A stretch of 64,000 nucleotides of DNA from NCBI GenBank assembly GCA_016271365.2, contig JADMNL010000022.1:220262501-220326500 (forward strand). Direction: 5' to 3'. A program made the position numbers and the translations under genes. This DNA comes from Neoceratodus forsteri (taxonomy: Eukaryota > Chordata > Ceratodontiformes > Ceratodontidae). Positions 25,808-38,076 of this stretch are shown here, in pieces (position 1 is the first letter of the stretch; each line of letters starts with the position of its first letter). The notes under the pieces were generated by a model. That model saw nothing but the letters and a program-made list of their open reading frames with translations. It did not search any database and was not told the origin of the DNA.

Positions 25808-26178
25808 CTAGAGTTAGGAAGAGAAACCAAGAGATGGATGTTTGATACCGACCAACAAGTGTCTTGTATATTTTGGTCTAATAAAAGGTATCAAACCTTC
25901 CAACGTCTCCTGTTTTCCCTAGGGCCAATACAGCCAGAATATCTTTTTACAGAAGAGAAACCAAGGGAGTGAGAGAGGCAAGGATGAGGGAAAAGAGAGA
26001 CAGATTGAAAGAGAGAGAAAAGTGAGAGATATGCAAAAGACAGAGAGCGGAGAGAGAGAGGTGAAGAGAGATGGAGAGAGAGAGAGAGAGAGAAAGAGGG
26101 TGAAAAAGAGGGGAAGAGAGAAAGAGACAAGAGGAGAGAGAGAGAGAGAGAATTGTGGAGAGAGATGGAGAAAGAGCC

Positions 26179-26238
<60 letters not shown>

Positions 26239-26262
26239 GACAGAAACAAATAGAAAAATAGA
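25060..26262. repeat. GA-rich low-complexity tract with (GA)n runs
   Basis: Purine-rich sequence with pure (GA)n runs at about 25200-25245, 25768-25798 and 26190-26233, and GGAA runs near 25590-25620. Two short ordinary stretches (25320-25490 and 25825-25975) interrupt it. The Ser/Leu- or Arg/Glu-rich frames it generates are not genes. Confidence 0.93.
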
Positions 26263-27313
26263 TAAGATTGCAGATAGATAAGAACACCGGACAGCACAGA
26301 AAAACACTTTTAAAAACAATTTTGTAAATAGATTCAGTTTATACATTGTACATTTTTTCTTTCTAATATTCCTTTATTAGACTGCCAAAATACAGTCTAT
26401 AACTTCTTTTGGTCATACGTCATGCATACAACTACATGCTGAAACCAGTTAATTTCAGTTGTATATTGTATCCGTAATTACGATATGTATACATATGAGG
26501 TAGAGCCTTAAAGATTACAAAGATGACAAAATACTCTTAATTTGAAAAAGAGTAATGCTGAACTGTATCACTGAGTTAAGCAGTAAGGCAAGATGGGGGT
26601 GGTGTTATGGTGGGATAAAAGCCCACATTGACTGCATTGAAGCATGAGGGAATGTTGACTGCTTCCACCACCCTAGAAGGGCAGTCATTATGTACCATCT
26701 GGAGGGTCTTATTGCAATTTTGAAATGTGCCTTTTTTTTAGCAAACTGTGAATTTTTAAACATATTTTGTTGAGCTACTTTCAGCCTTGCTGTTGTGCTG
26801 GGATAATGGTCCAGATGAACGTACCTCTTGGCCAGTCAGGAGCCAGCATTCTTTCTACCCATTTCATAATGAGGGATAGCATGTGAGAGGGCATGCAGCT
26901 AAGGGAATAATGCACGCACTAGATGGTTGTAGGGTAAAAGGTGTAGCTAAGTGCTGCAGCCATCTGAGAAATGAAATTAGATTGGATGGTCTAACAGCAT
27001 CCATATTTTGTGACAAAAAAGATGCTATTGTGGCAAAAGATGGTGGAAACCGTGTTTTCATAATTTTATGCCCAACTAGTGACATTTCAGCAGAAATTGA
27101 CACAGCTTTTGAAAGCAGAAGCAGGGCTGGTTGAGCACATTTCGGTTGATACTGATTCAGGCACAATACATTTTTGTGTCTGTGTTACTACTTTTTTGCA
27201 AACCTGCAATAAGAATTTAAATATTAAGTTAGACGATTCTGCCATTTTTCAATGGGGTGACGTTTTTTCCTAGTTTGAGTTTGCTCACTGCGAAGGTGAA
27301 TATGCTCACGTAC
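26263..27313. other. No recognisable feature
   Basis: Intron sequence next to the first NIDO exon. The 83-codon plus-strand frame at 26883-27134 has no domain that I know. Confidence 0.4.
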
Positions 27314-27441
27314 ATAGAGATATGCATAATTTTTGCCGAAGTAGTTAAATGGTATTGTGATGTTAATTTGGTCAGAATATCCATCATCTTCTTCTGGAGT
27401 TTCAGCATCATCAGGTTTTCCATATTGATAGAGATAGTATC
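27314..27441 (-). CDS. TECTA-like: Gene 1 exon: start of NIDO domain
   Basis: The acceptor TTCCAG and donor GTACGT bound 128 nt: 2 nt that complete a split codon, then 42 codons ending in phase 0. The translation is YYLYQYGKPDDAETPEEDDG, then YSDQINITIPFNYFGKNYAY and LY. The pattern (L)YPYG, D..TP..DDG, I.IPF.FFGK.Y..LY is the segment just before VNNNG in alpha-tectorin-like proteins, and the next exon starts with VNNNG. The frame with an initiator Met seen nearby on this strand is a shadow and is not used. This places the mature N-terminus of the protein close upstream. Confidence 0.92.
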
Positions 27442-28984
27442 CTGGAAAACGAAAACATTCCTTTTATAGTGCATTTCTTTACAATAATAAACACTAAGAA
27501 TAAACCTTCATGCTATGCACTATGAACTACTAAATTGAAAAGTCCTTTTCAGACACCGAATTACGGTATTTTCTTTTCTGCTGGACATTTTAACTGCCTT
27601 CTAAGTCCAATATGCTGCATTATTAGTAATATAAATCTCACATTTCCCTTTCTGCGAAACCACAAAGACAATACTGAATAGTTAATAAGATGCAAGGGTC
27701 GTTTAGTTTCAGAACTGTATCACTGGCTTGGATACTGCATATAGACAAGAAGAAGAAGCCAATATTGCTATTCTGTATGGGTAGGACAATTTGTAATCAA
27801 TCATGCCAAAGTTTACTAAGGGTCGCTGCTATTCTGAGGGTGGTGTAAACACAAATCTGTGTCACCTCAAGGCTGAGAGTGCCTGATGCCATGTAAATAA
27901 TCACACAGGAAGGTTGAATGCTTTAAATGTTTCACCAAGTCCTGTTTACAACAGTTGAGAATGTGGAATCACAATATCCAACAGGCATATGTTAATTTCC
28001 CTCATTGGATTTTTTCTTAGTATTGTTTCATGCATGTCAATTGGGAACCAAGCACTTTATAAACTCTTCATATCTGGCTTGTTTCTGTATTCCTGTTGAC
28101 TGATGGTGGTTAGTTACTTTATTGAGACACTTGCCTACCCTTATTTTGTAGAAATGGAAGCCACATTTGTTTGGATTCTGGAAAGTGGATTGGCTGCTGC
28201 ATTTACTTTTTTATTTTTCTTCCCTAAATGTTACACAGGGTATTTCCTCTTATTGAACTTAATGTCCTAATATTTAACTCAGTCAGTCAGTCAATTAGTC
28301 TGTCACCCTGACCAAAGCTCTCTGAACATTCATAATTTTTCCTCCCTGCCTATCAGTTTGGTATAATCTGAATACTTGATAACCCAGGCCAGTACTCTAT
28401 TCCCTTTTATGTGTCTACATTCAGACTTGGTTAACTAGTGCCTTGTTATTATGGATAACTGATTATCTGAACAGAAAACCTCTAGAACAGATTGTTTGCC
28501 ATGTTAATTGGTGCTTTAATATGGAAACCTCAATTTCCAAACCCATATCTTGCGTTTAGAGTACAGAGGTCATTATCCCTATTTATTTTGACCTTGATAA
28601 TCTGTTGCAAGTGTTAACGAGAATGTCAATGGAAGTTTGCTTAACTACTCTTAATCCTCTTCGGCATGTTAAAGATGATTTTTAAATAGTTTTTAAATAG
28701 TTAACTGTCCTCCTATTTTCCTTTTCATGCCAGTTTTGTATTCTGATATTCTTTGACCAATTTTTGAGCAATAAATCACGTAACTTTTGTGTGCCTTCAG
28801 ATCTACATAGAACTTCACTCTCCCCATCAGCTAATGCTCTTTGTTTTCAGATTTCTAAAACATTCCATGATAGCAGTGACACCATTCTATGCTATTCATC
28901 TGAGCCTATGAACTTTGACTGGGAGGTCTGCTGCTAGCCTCCGCTAACTGAAACAATCACTGTTTGGCTGTCAACTTCAAAACT
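27442..28984. other. No recognisable feature
   Basis: Intron sequence upstream of the first NIDO exon, AT-rich, without repeats or frames that I can name. Confidence 0.4.
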
Positions 28985-29640
28985 GGTTCTCAGCCGGCAT
29001 GGTAGCATAGAGGGCTAAGACGCTTTGAGTGCCTCACCTCTCATCACGCTGACAACCCATGTTCAGTGATGAACATGGTTTGCCAATAGTTGGCTGGCAA
29101 GGGAGAGGATCAAGCACCCAGTGGGCTGCTCTTCACTCCTTGTAGGGTGGACTGTAAGCTCCACTGAATGACTGTCATGTGATGGTGGCCTGGTGGCACT
29201 GTGGATCGAGGAGGGCAGCTAGAAAGGAGGTGCTGTGGTACTCCACATCTCACATGTGCTGCCCACTAGCATGCTGATGAGTGTGCCCCAGAGTGAGGAA
29301 GGGAACATGACAGTGGAATATAGTGTCAAGGCAGGCACAAATGATGCCTGCATGTGACTCTTTACCACTGCATCACAGGGATCCTGAGCTGTAGACTGAA
29401 TTGTGTTTTGGGGGAAGGAAGGCCCTCCCCTCCTGATCCCACCGTGGGGGGGGGCTGTGGGGGTACAAAGGTTGAGGTTAAGGCCAAGGGGAGATGCAGG
29501 CTGCTGGGGATCAGTAAGGTGGAGCTTTGGGGAGCAAAGCCTGTCCTGGTCATGGGAGGGATGAAAAGAGGATGGAAAAAAAGAAGAAAAAAAATGAAAA
29601 ACTGATTCAATGCTCCTACATGGAGCAAAACCCCTAAGAG
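28985..29640 (+). mobile_element. Possible SINE or composite SINE-like repeat
   Basis: It starts AGCCGGCATGGTAGCATAGA, which resembles a tRNA A-box region, and CAACCCATGTTCAGTGATG may be a worn B box. GC content rises and a purine-rich run ends it. A second A-box-like GGCCTGGTGGCACTGTGGAT lies near 29188. Assignment is tentative. Confidence 0.35.
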
Positions 29641-29756
29641 GAAACACGGAAACTTGTGGACTATGTTATTGACATAAAACAAATGTAAACACAATAGGGG
29701 CAGAAACTTCTAAGCAAGTTTATGTAAGATTATGGAATCCTTCTTAAGGGAGAAAA

Positions 29757-32700
29757 TGTATTAATTTATTTAGTTAGTTTTTGTTTACCAGGTAGGTACA
29801 CTAGACAAGAGTATTGCCTATATTCTGGCACAAGCAGGGATAGTACAATGAGGAAGAAACAAAGTACAAACAAAACTGACATTGTTCATAGCACAGCATG
29901 AAGTGAGAACAAAACATAGCACAGTTTACTGACAAAGAGCAAGCCAATTCTGTGGAGCTAAGAGAAACAGATAACATTACATTAATGACTTGCACTAGTT
30001 TATACGACAATATTAGTTAACATCAGGCAACAACATATTTGAAATAAGTAACAGTTATAACAATAGGATTAGTGAGGGAAGTAGGAATCAGGCAGATAAC
30101 AGAAAGAGAAGGGAAACATTAAGTGCCATGTAGGGAAGGAAAGCTGCTAGGAGTAAGTCTCATGTTTCAGAACAGAAGCAGACGTTATAGTCTATTAGGT
30201 AGGCATGAAGACCCTGTTTAAAGGCTTGGTTACTAGCAAGGTACCGCAGGGTTCAGTACTGGGACTGGTCCTTTTTAATGTCTTTATAAGTGACATTGCA
30301 GAGAAACTGGAAGGAAAAGTATGTCTCTTTGCAGACGACACAAAGATCTGCAACAGGGTTGATACACCAGATGGAGTAGAAAGGCTGAGAAGGGACTTGG
30401 CAAGGTTGCAGGAATGGTCAAATGTATGGCAGCTCAGATTCAATGCAAAGAAGTGCAAGGTAATGCACCTGGGAAACAAAAACCCAGCGGAAGAGTACTC
30501 AATGGGGGGTGAGATACTGACAACAGTAAAAATGAAAAGGGACCTGGGGGTAATTATATCAGATGACCTAAAGGTGGGCAAGCAATGTGAGAAGGCAGTA
30601 AGGAAGGCTGGGGGATACTGGGATGCATAGGGAGAGGCATCAATAGTAGAAAACAGGAAGTTGTTATCCCTCTGTAGAGACAGTTGGTGAGACCCCATCT
30701 GGAGTACTGTCTGCAGTTCTGGAGACCCCATCTCTGCAAAGACATAGACAGAATGGAGGCTGTCCAGAGGAGGGCAACCAAAATGGTGCAGGGTCTGCAC
30801 CAGAAGACATATGAAGAAAGACTAAAGGAGCTTAATATGTATACCCTTGAGGAAAGGAGGGAGAGAGGGGACATGATAGAAACTTTCAAGTACTTCAAGG
30901 GAATCAACAAAGTTCAAGAGGGTGGCATCTTTCAGAAAAAGAGAAGTGCAAGAACAAGGGGGCACAATTTGAAGATAGAGGGGGGACGGCTCAGAGGTAA
31001 TGTGAGGAAGTATTTTTTCACCTAGAGGGTTGTGGATGCACGGAACAGCCTCCCTGAGAAGGTCGTGGAGTCAAGAACAGTGAGGGAATTCAAGAATGCA
31101 TGGGACAGACATAAGACAGTCCTAGTGGGGTTAGGAGGAAGTAAGCTGTTGGTTAATGAGGATCTGCAGCTTATCTGTTAGGTAGGAAAATAGGCAGACT
31201 AGGTGGGCCAAGCGGTCCTTATCTGCCATCAAATTCTATGTTTCTATTGGTGGGATTTGGTGGGTTTGATGTGAAGGGGGAGGGAGTTCCAAATGCAAGG
31301 GGCAGATGTAGCAAAGGATAATTCCCCTTGTTTTGTGCACTATCTAGGAATTCTGAATAGTGTTTGTACAGACGACCCGAGGAGGTAAGCTTGGGAGTGA
31401 TGGGATAACAGCCTTGAGAAGTACTCAGGGTTCCCCATTCTGATAATATTATCAGTGAAGCAGGTAGCAGAATAGAGTCTATGCGATGATGGAGAGAGCC
31501 AGCTCGGTCTGGAGTAGAGTTGACAACGATGAGTTAGTCTGTGAGCAGAGAGGGTAGATCTGCATATGCTGTTATAGCAGGTGCTCCATTTCTGTTTTGC
31601 TCCTTTGCTAACATAAAGGTATACCTGTGGGCAGTAGGTAAGACAGGGAAGGAGGAATACTTTGCTATAGCAAGCTGAGCAGCATCGAGGGAGGACTTGC
31701 TTTTATAGGCAAGTCCAAGTTTGGAGTTTACAGCCTTACAGGTGGTAGCAATGTGCAGGTTAAAATCCAGAGATGGGTCGTGTGTAACTCCTAGGTACGT
31801 AGAGTTAACAGATTCCAAATGGGAGCCATCAAGACATAGTACTGAAAAGTCTGAAGCACAGGATTTAATTTTAGAGGGGGTGTCAAAAAGCACAGCCACT
31901 GTTTTCTTGGAATTTAGTAGGATCTTGTGTTGTAGAAGCCAATCTTGTAAGCAGTCAAAGTCGGCTTGAAGATTTGCCTTTACTGATGTGGGGTCTTTAC
32001 TACTAGAGAGAAGCACCATATCATCAGTGTATGGGATCAAAGAGGAGGAACAGGGCAGTGTGGGCAGGTTGTTAATAAACAGAGAGAAAAGGAGAGGGCC
32101 AAGTAAAGGTCTCTGGGGGAACTCCAACAACGGTAGTGGCGGGGTCAGAGACAGCAGTTTCAGTTTGAAAAAATTGCATCCTCCAAGTGAGATAGCTATC
32201 AAACCATGAGATGGCAGTCTGGGAGAAACCCAGGAAGGACAGTTTGGAGAGTAGTAGAGGGTGATTCACAAGATCAAAGTATTTTGTGAGGTTAATAAAT
32301 ATGGCCCCTGTGAGAGACCCTTATCCAATGCCATTAGGCCTTTATTTGATACTTGAAGTAGTGCAGCTATAGAGCTATGCCCTGTTCGGAAACCATGTTG
32401 AGCAGGAGATAGAAAGTTGTGAAGGTGCAGATATTCTGAGACCTGGGAGACAACAGCCTTCTCAAATAGTTTATTTAGGGTAGAGAGAATGGCAATTAGT
32501 TGGTATTTTGCCATGTTTTTGGTATCCTCTCTTTTGTGTACACAGACAACTCAAGCAGTTTTCCATAGAGTAGTAGACACTGTTTGGGTTGAAATGAATA
32601 GACTGAAAATTCTCGCAATTGGGACAGCAAGAGCTGGAGCTGCCAGATTGATGAAATTTGGTAGTAACCCATATAGATCAGCAGATCCATGAGGAGAGAT

Positions 32701-32870
32701 AGATTTAAGGAGATGCTGCACCTCAGCAGTGGAGACCAATCTAAGGTGAAAGGAAGATCTGAAAGGAAGGAGCATATCAAGAGCAGGTGTTGGGGACTGA
32801 GTAAATATCTGCATGTAATTGAGAACAGCTTAAAAAGTTTGGTTTCACGGAGCAATGCAACACATTTTTT
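29757..32870 (-). mobile_element. Rex1-like LINE, split by a CR1 insertion
   Basis: Minus-strand pieces in several frames read ISPHGSADLYGLLPNFINLA, YQLIAILSTLNKLFEKAVVS, FLSPAQHGFRTGHSSIAAL, PLLLSKLSFLGFSQTAISWF, then RPLLGPLLFSLFINNLPTLP and LIPYTDDMVLL (active-site YADD changed to YTDD). This is a non-LTR reverse transcriptase of the CR1/L2/Rex1 group. Frames are broken about every 80 codons. The 3' UTR appears to continue across the inserted CR1 to an AAATAAATT-type tail at 29757. The 3' limit is inferred. Confidence 0.7.
30205..31246 (+). mobile_element. CR1-type LINE, 5'-truncated
   Basis: The plus strand encodes VTSKVPQGSVLGLVLFNVFI, then CLFADDTKICNRVDTPDGVE and KCKVMHLGNKNPAEEYSMGG, KRDLGVIISDDLKVGKQCEK, a clear CR1 reverse transcriptase with an intact FADD. 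After a break at about 30630 it continues with MVRPHLEYCLQFWRPHLCKD. It ends in the typical tail CATCAAATTCTATGTTTCTA. It lies inside, and antisense to, the Rex1-like element. Confidence 0.9.
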
Positions 32871-32929
32871 TTTCTAGGAAACAGTGTCTGAAAAATTTGT
32901 TGACTTTTTATGAGTCCGTGATTAAAAAC

Positions 32930-33175
32930 ATACACAATGGCATACCAGTAAAGTCATATTGCTGGATTTCAGTAAAATGTCTGATATGTTGTCACATAGC
33001 AAGCTGATTAACAAACTTGATTGAGGATTTATAAGGGTATAGTGGAGCAGAAAGGTGGCAAAACACAAAGCAAAGTGTGAGTATCAATGGTTTTGCATTA
33101 GGGTGGAGACAAGTGGATTCTCTCAGGGTTCAGTACTGGATCCCCTACTGTTTAACATACACACAAATAATTATT
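32930..33175 (+). mobile_element. Degraded CR1 reverse-transcriptase fragment
   Basis: Frames include LLDFSKMSDMLSHSKLINKL and FSQGSVLDPLLFNIHTNN, a worn version of the CR1 LDFSKAFD...GVPQGSVLGPLLFNI region. Confidence 0.6.
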
Positions 33176-34361
33176 CATTGTGAGAAACTGGGTAAGTGTA
33201 CCTGTTACAGTTCTACTTAAAATCACAAAAGTAGGGAAATGTGGCTTTAGGGCTTCCAACCCCAACTCCCCATCACCCCCACCAAGCAAAAGGACAAGCC
33301 CACACAAATGACCACATACAGCCCTCATCGGGTACCACAAACAACATACAGCTGTTTCTAGATGACACAAATGTAATAGCAATGATGTGCTACCTGCATG
33401 GATCTGGACTTGTGGTATGCTGCAAGACATACACACTCACTTTTGGCTGCAGATAGAAGTCCATGGTAATCAAATCACAACAATAATTATGTCTGCAGAA
33501 GCACAGGCACCTGCAGCCACAGATATAAATTCACAATCCCCAAATTACAATAGCTCTTCGGTTTACAGCATGGGGCCAGCACTTCTGTAGCCACAAGTAC
33601 TCATGCACACTGTAAGATTTACACATACTTCTGACTGCAGTAGCAGAGGCACCTGAGTGGCCTGTGTTTCTGTAGCCATAGGTGTTAGGCACACTGTACA
33701 CAACAATGTCTGGCTGCAGAAGCACAAGCCCCACAAAATACCTGATACCCAAAACAGAATATTACTATTTCTGTTTGCAGAAGAGCAAGATCCTCTGGGT
33801 CCTGTACTTCTGTAGCCACAGGTACCCATTCACCCTGTATGGCATTTACTCACTTCTGCAGCCACAGGTATAAGACATACACATTAGTTTCTGGCTGTGG
33901 GATATGCACTTATACCTGTACCCATATTTGCTTCTGTGTCAGACTCTATACCCTGAATATCTGAATCCTCTTTATTGTTGGGTCCCTCAAGTGAAATGTA
34001 GATGTTAGAATAACTCAAGAGCTTTTTGTTTCCACTTCTGCACCTTAGGTTTACTACACTGTTGATTAATTTAGCATGATTTTAGTGCTGCAAAAAATAC
34101 AGAAATACTGTAAATGAGATCATAATGACCCCATTGGTTAATGCTAAGGCTAGGTACTGCAGAGTAAAGTGGGGTTATAAACATTTACCAAACAATTATA
34201 GAATACCTCATTGATACATCAAGCATTCCACATAAAGGTGTTCAAAACAAATGAGCCATTGTTTAGTATGTTTTTGTAAAAAAAGCAGTTGGAAAATATT
34301 GTATCATTCACATACTTATAGCACTGATTTTATTTTGTCATATACAAATGTATTTCATTAC
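33176..34361. other. Partly repetitive sequence with CTGCAG.AGCACAGG words
   Basis: Between about 33370 and 33920, motifs such as CTGCAGAAGCACAGGCACC and TTCTGTAGCCACAGGTA recur irregularly (spacing 60-140 bp), an old degenerate tandem array. The rest shows nothing recognisable. Confidence 0.45.
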
Positions 34362-34400
34362 CTGTAATTGTTGATGTGTCTGCAAACAACAGGGGTGGCA
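34362..34400 (-). CDS. TECTA-like: Gene 1 mini-exon: end of signal peptide or short linker before NIDO
   Basis: A pyrimidine-rich acceptor (CTTTCTTTCATAG) and a GTAATG donor bound 39 nt. With 2 nt at the start and 1 nt at the end outside whole codons, the exon reads PPLLFADTSTIT and then a split Gly that fits the phase of the next exon at 27314-27441. PPLLFAD could be the end of a signal peptide followed by a short Thr/Ser linker. I did not find the initiator-Met exon with confidence. The exon's start phase would also accept the C8 exon at 38077-38341, so a fused transcript cannot be excluded. It is supported only by splice signals, phase and position. Confidence 0.55.
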
Positions 34401-35230
34401 CTATGAAAGAAAGGGAATATTAAATATAAACATTTTCATCACATTGGTAAATCTTATTTCCTTATTCATTTATAGCTCTTGCCTGAAAGACACCTCAGTA
34501 AAAGTCAAAGAAATATAATGGGCAGTCCATCCTCAAATATTCAGGCATACTTACAATGGGTAGAAGGGGTAGAACAGAGAAAGAGACACAGATTGGGGGT
34601 AGAAGGAGTATGCTTTCTACTACAGTAAGCACATCATGTGCTTTTCACCATGGGCACACATACCTCACAACTGTGTCTGATTTTCAGGGATGTCCCTGAT
34701 TTTCCCTGAGAAATTTCCTCTGTCAATTCTAATTTTAGCAGTTCTGTCTCTGAAGAGTACATACACGAATCATAAAAGAAATGACAAACATTAGAGGGGA
34801 AACATTCATGTACACAGATCCAGAAAGTGGTGTCACCCGGGTCTCCTGTCACTGGTCCAAGTAAATCCAAAGTAATTCCAGGTGCATTCAAAATGAATTT
34901 TATTAAGGCAGAGAGTACCAGCAACAACAAGTTCTCTGTCCAGAGCACTCTTGTAGTGTTAAAGTTTAACGAGCTGGCTGTTCGTTGTGGTGAGCACCGA
35001 TTTGACCCTTGCTTAGTCGCAGCATTATCTTGTTTGTTTGTTGTAACATTCATGTAGACTGACTGACAACATTTGAAAGCCCTTAAGAAAAGCTCTTTCA
35101 AATGAGATATTGGGCTCATATGTAGCTGGAGGCTCTCCAGAGGTGCAGATGACCGAGTCTGTGTTCGGTATTAATGCTACACTGCAGCTATTTGTAGAAC
35201 ATTGTGATATTATTGAGGAACAAACTGTAA
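34401..35230. other. No recognisable feature
   Basis: It should contain or precede the 5' end of gene 1. A donor-like GTAAGTATG lies on the minus strand near 34551-34543, but no Met-initiated frame reaches it. Minus-strand frames here lack a signal peptide. Confidence 0.35.
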
Positions 35231-35234
35231 GGCA

Positions 35235-37092
35235 GGCAAAGTCCCAAACTGAGGAAACACTAGCACGAACAGTAAAAGAAGGTGGCAAGACTTTCTATAG
35301 ATACATTAGTGAAAGGAGAAAGTCCAGAGGGTATTGCTAAGCTTAATGGAGAAAGGGAGCATGTGGGAGGAGGACCCTGTAAAGGCATCTATCCTAAATA
35401 GATACTTTTGCTCAGTATTTACTGAAGAGAAGGTAGGCAGGGCCCACAGCTCAGCATCATGGACACAGGGGAGGGAGGTGAGCACTACTCCCTTCACAAA
35501 AAGAAAGGGTCCTACAAGAGCTTGCTAAGCTCAGGGTGGATAAGGCAATGGGACCTGATGGCATACATTCCAGGGTACTTAAGGAGCTAAAGGAGGAACT
35601 AGCAGAGCCATTAGCAGAATTGTTTAGTGAGTCTCTGAGCACAGAGAGGTCCCAGAAGACTGGAGAAGGGCTCTATGATCCCGCTCCCACAAGAGTGGTA
35701 GCAGGAGGAGGTGGGGAACTACAGACCGGTCAGTCTTACCTCAGTAGTGGGCAAGATTATGAAGGCACTCTTAAGGAAAGGATAGTGCAACACCTGGAAT
35801 CCATAGGGCCAGGATCCAAGACAGCATGGGTTTACAAAAGGAAGGTCCTGGCAAACTAATCTCATAGATTTCTTTGACTGGGTAACCAGAGTGGTGGACC
35901 AAGGGGAGCAGTTGATGTCACCTACCTTGACTTCAGAAAAGCTTTACGACACTGTTCCACATAGAAGATTGATAAATAAGCTGGGTAGGCTCGGGTGGGT
36001 CGAAGTTGGTCAACTAAATGTGCAAACTGGTTGACGGACAGAAAACAGAGAGTGGTGGTAAATGGTATACAGTCAGAAGAGATGCAAGTCACAAGTGGGG
36101 TACCTCAGGGGATCAGTCCTGGGGCCAGTCTTCAACATCTTCATTAGTGACCTTGCAGATGGACTAGAGGTGTAAGCTTGTCTGTTTGAGATGACACCCA
36201 GATCTGCAACAAGTAGATGATCCAGATGGGGTGGGCAGAATGAGAAGAGATCTGGATAAACTAGCAGAATGGTCAGAAGAGTGGCAACTGGGATTTAATG
36301 CAAAAGTGCAAAATCATGCACATAGAGGAAGAGAAACCCTGAAGCCACCTATAGACTGGGTGGGGAGTGCTAGCAGTCACAAAGGAAGAAAAGACTTGGG
36401 CATCATCATCACTGATGACCTAAAATCATCTAAACAGACCTCTAAAGCAGTGAAGTAAGGCTAGGGGGTGTTAGGGTGTATTAGTAGGGGTATCACAAGT
36501 CGTAAGAGGAGGTAATAATCCTCTGTACAAGACACTGGTTGAGGCCCCATCTGGAGTACTGCGTGCAGTATTGGAGCCACACCTTCACAGGACATTAACC
36601 AAGTGAGGCAGTCCAGAAAGGCAACCAAAATGGTGCAAGGACTGCATCAGAAGACATATGAGGACAGATTAATGGAGCTCAATATGTATACCCTTGAGCA
36701 AAGGAGGAGAGGTGATATGATCGAGCATTCAAACACCATGAGGGCATAAACAAGGTGAAAAGAGTCTAACATGTTTAAATATAAGAAAAATAGCAGGACA
36801 AGAGGACACAGCATGAGATTAGAGGAGGCCGATTAAGGGGGAATGAGAAATTCTTTCACAGAAAGGGTGGTGATGTATGAATGGCTTACCACAAGAAGTG
36901 GTGGCTATGAATACAGTGCAGGACTTCAAACAGGCATGGGATAGGCATAAGGGAGCAATACAAATGACTATGAATAGATAGGCCACTGACAGAGCAAAGG
37001 CCGATGGCACATTTATAAGGTAGAAAAAGAAATGGGCAGACTGGATGGGCCTTGCGGTCCTTATCTGCCGTCAACTTCTATGTTTCTATGTT
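35235..37092 (+). mobile_element. CR1-type LINE, longer copy with many frameshifts
   Basis: Plus-strand pieces in order: LARTVKEGGKTFYRYISER, LRVDKAMGPDGIHSRVLKEL, AELFSESLS, an ITSGVPQG-like region near 36090, MRRDLDKLAEWSEEWQLGFN, then the HLEY-like region and the 3' tail GTCAACTTCTATGTTTCTAT ending at about 37092. Nearly every conserved block is in a different frame. Confidence 0.85.
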
Positions 37093-37094
37093 AT

Positions 37095-37520
37095 GCCTAA
37101 CTGCAATGAGCAAAGCCCAGCGTGTTCCTTGATGACATCCTAGTGTTCTAAAAATAGTTGCAGTGTAGCAGTAATATTGAACAGACTTTTGGGGGTTTGT
37201 GGGTGAAGATGGAACAGGAAGGGTGAACAGGAAGAGGAAGACTGTTCCAGAGAATAGGCAGGCAGACAGAGAAGGCAGACTGGCCAACAGTGGTTGTATA
37301 CCTGTGGAAAAGGCTTGCAGTGGCATCAGAGGAGCTGAAGAATTTGTGATGGGATGCAGGGAGATGGGAATGAGCATAGGTAGGGAGGTATGAAGAGAGC
37401 CAGACTTGTTCTAGGAAGGAAGAGCAGCAGGAGTGATGATGAGACTCAATGAAAGGGAGCAAGAAGGACTAGTAGAGAGCACAGTGATAGCTCAGAGGAA
37501 GGGTATTATGGGTAAGCATT
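37095..37520 (-). mobile_element. Rex1/L2-like LINE C-terminal fragment
   Basis: The minus strand reads TTTVGQSAFSVCLPILWNSL followed by PLPVHPSCSIFTHKPPKVC. This is the ..G.RAFS...P.LWNSLP......S...FK block found at the C-terminus of many LINE reverse-transcriptase proteins. Confidence 0.62.
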
Positions 37521-38076
37521 AGATGGAGCAGAAAAAGGTTCCATTCTGGTAAGGGTGGATTTGTGGGTAGCACTTTAAACCACATCTGCCTGGTCAAACA
37601 TCAACAGAATCACCTCTTAGATAATTTTGTGGTGGAATGAGAGTAGACGAGGACATCTACAATAAAACTGTGGCACTTTAATAAAAATAACACACTAGCG
37701 AGTGGATGTAACGCAGTTCACTAAACCATTGTGATATACCACTACGACCGATAAATATCAGCCTACTTTTTTTAAAAAACCTTCAGTCGCAAGTAGTTGT
37801 TTTGCTCTAGTTTCTTATAGAATGCAGCAGATACCCAAGAACCAAAATATGTTTTAGTTTTATTTTGCCTTTGGCACACATAGATTTCAAACATTTCTCA
37901 AATTATGGCCCAGTGTTGGGGTTATTAGTATATTAAGATGCAAGCAGAGAACCTCTTTCAATCTGACTGCCAACAGAGTTACAGTTGAATGTATAGGAAT
38001 TTTGGACAGCTATATCAGTCTGTGGCACAGCAAGGGTTAACACATCCAATTAAACATTTACATGCTCTTTACTTAC
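37521..38076. other. No recognisable feature
   Basis: Sequence just 3' of the gene 2 C8 exon. A TIL exon would be expected next, but none is visible here. Confidence 0.4.

Noticed and set aside
25085..26346. Ser/Leu-rich (minus) and Arg/Glu-rich (plus) frames up to 151 codons
   Set aside because: Translations of GA/CT low-complexity DNA, not genes.
26883..27134. 83-codon plus-strand frame with an ordinary amino-acid mix
   Set aside because: No domain, no splice support, and antisense within an intron of gene 1.
27229..27474. Met-initiated 81-codon minus-strand frame over the first NIDO exon
   Set aside because: Wrong frame; the neighbouring frame gives the conserved NIDO start and fits both splice phases.
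34543..34660. Signal-peptide exon ending at a GTAAGTATG donor
   Set aside because: No Met-initiated frame reaches the donor without a stop.
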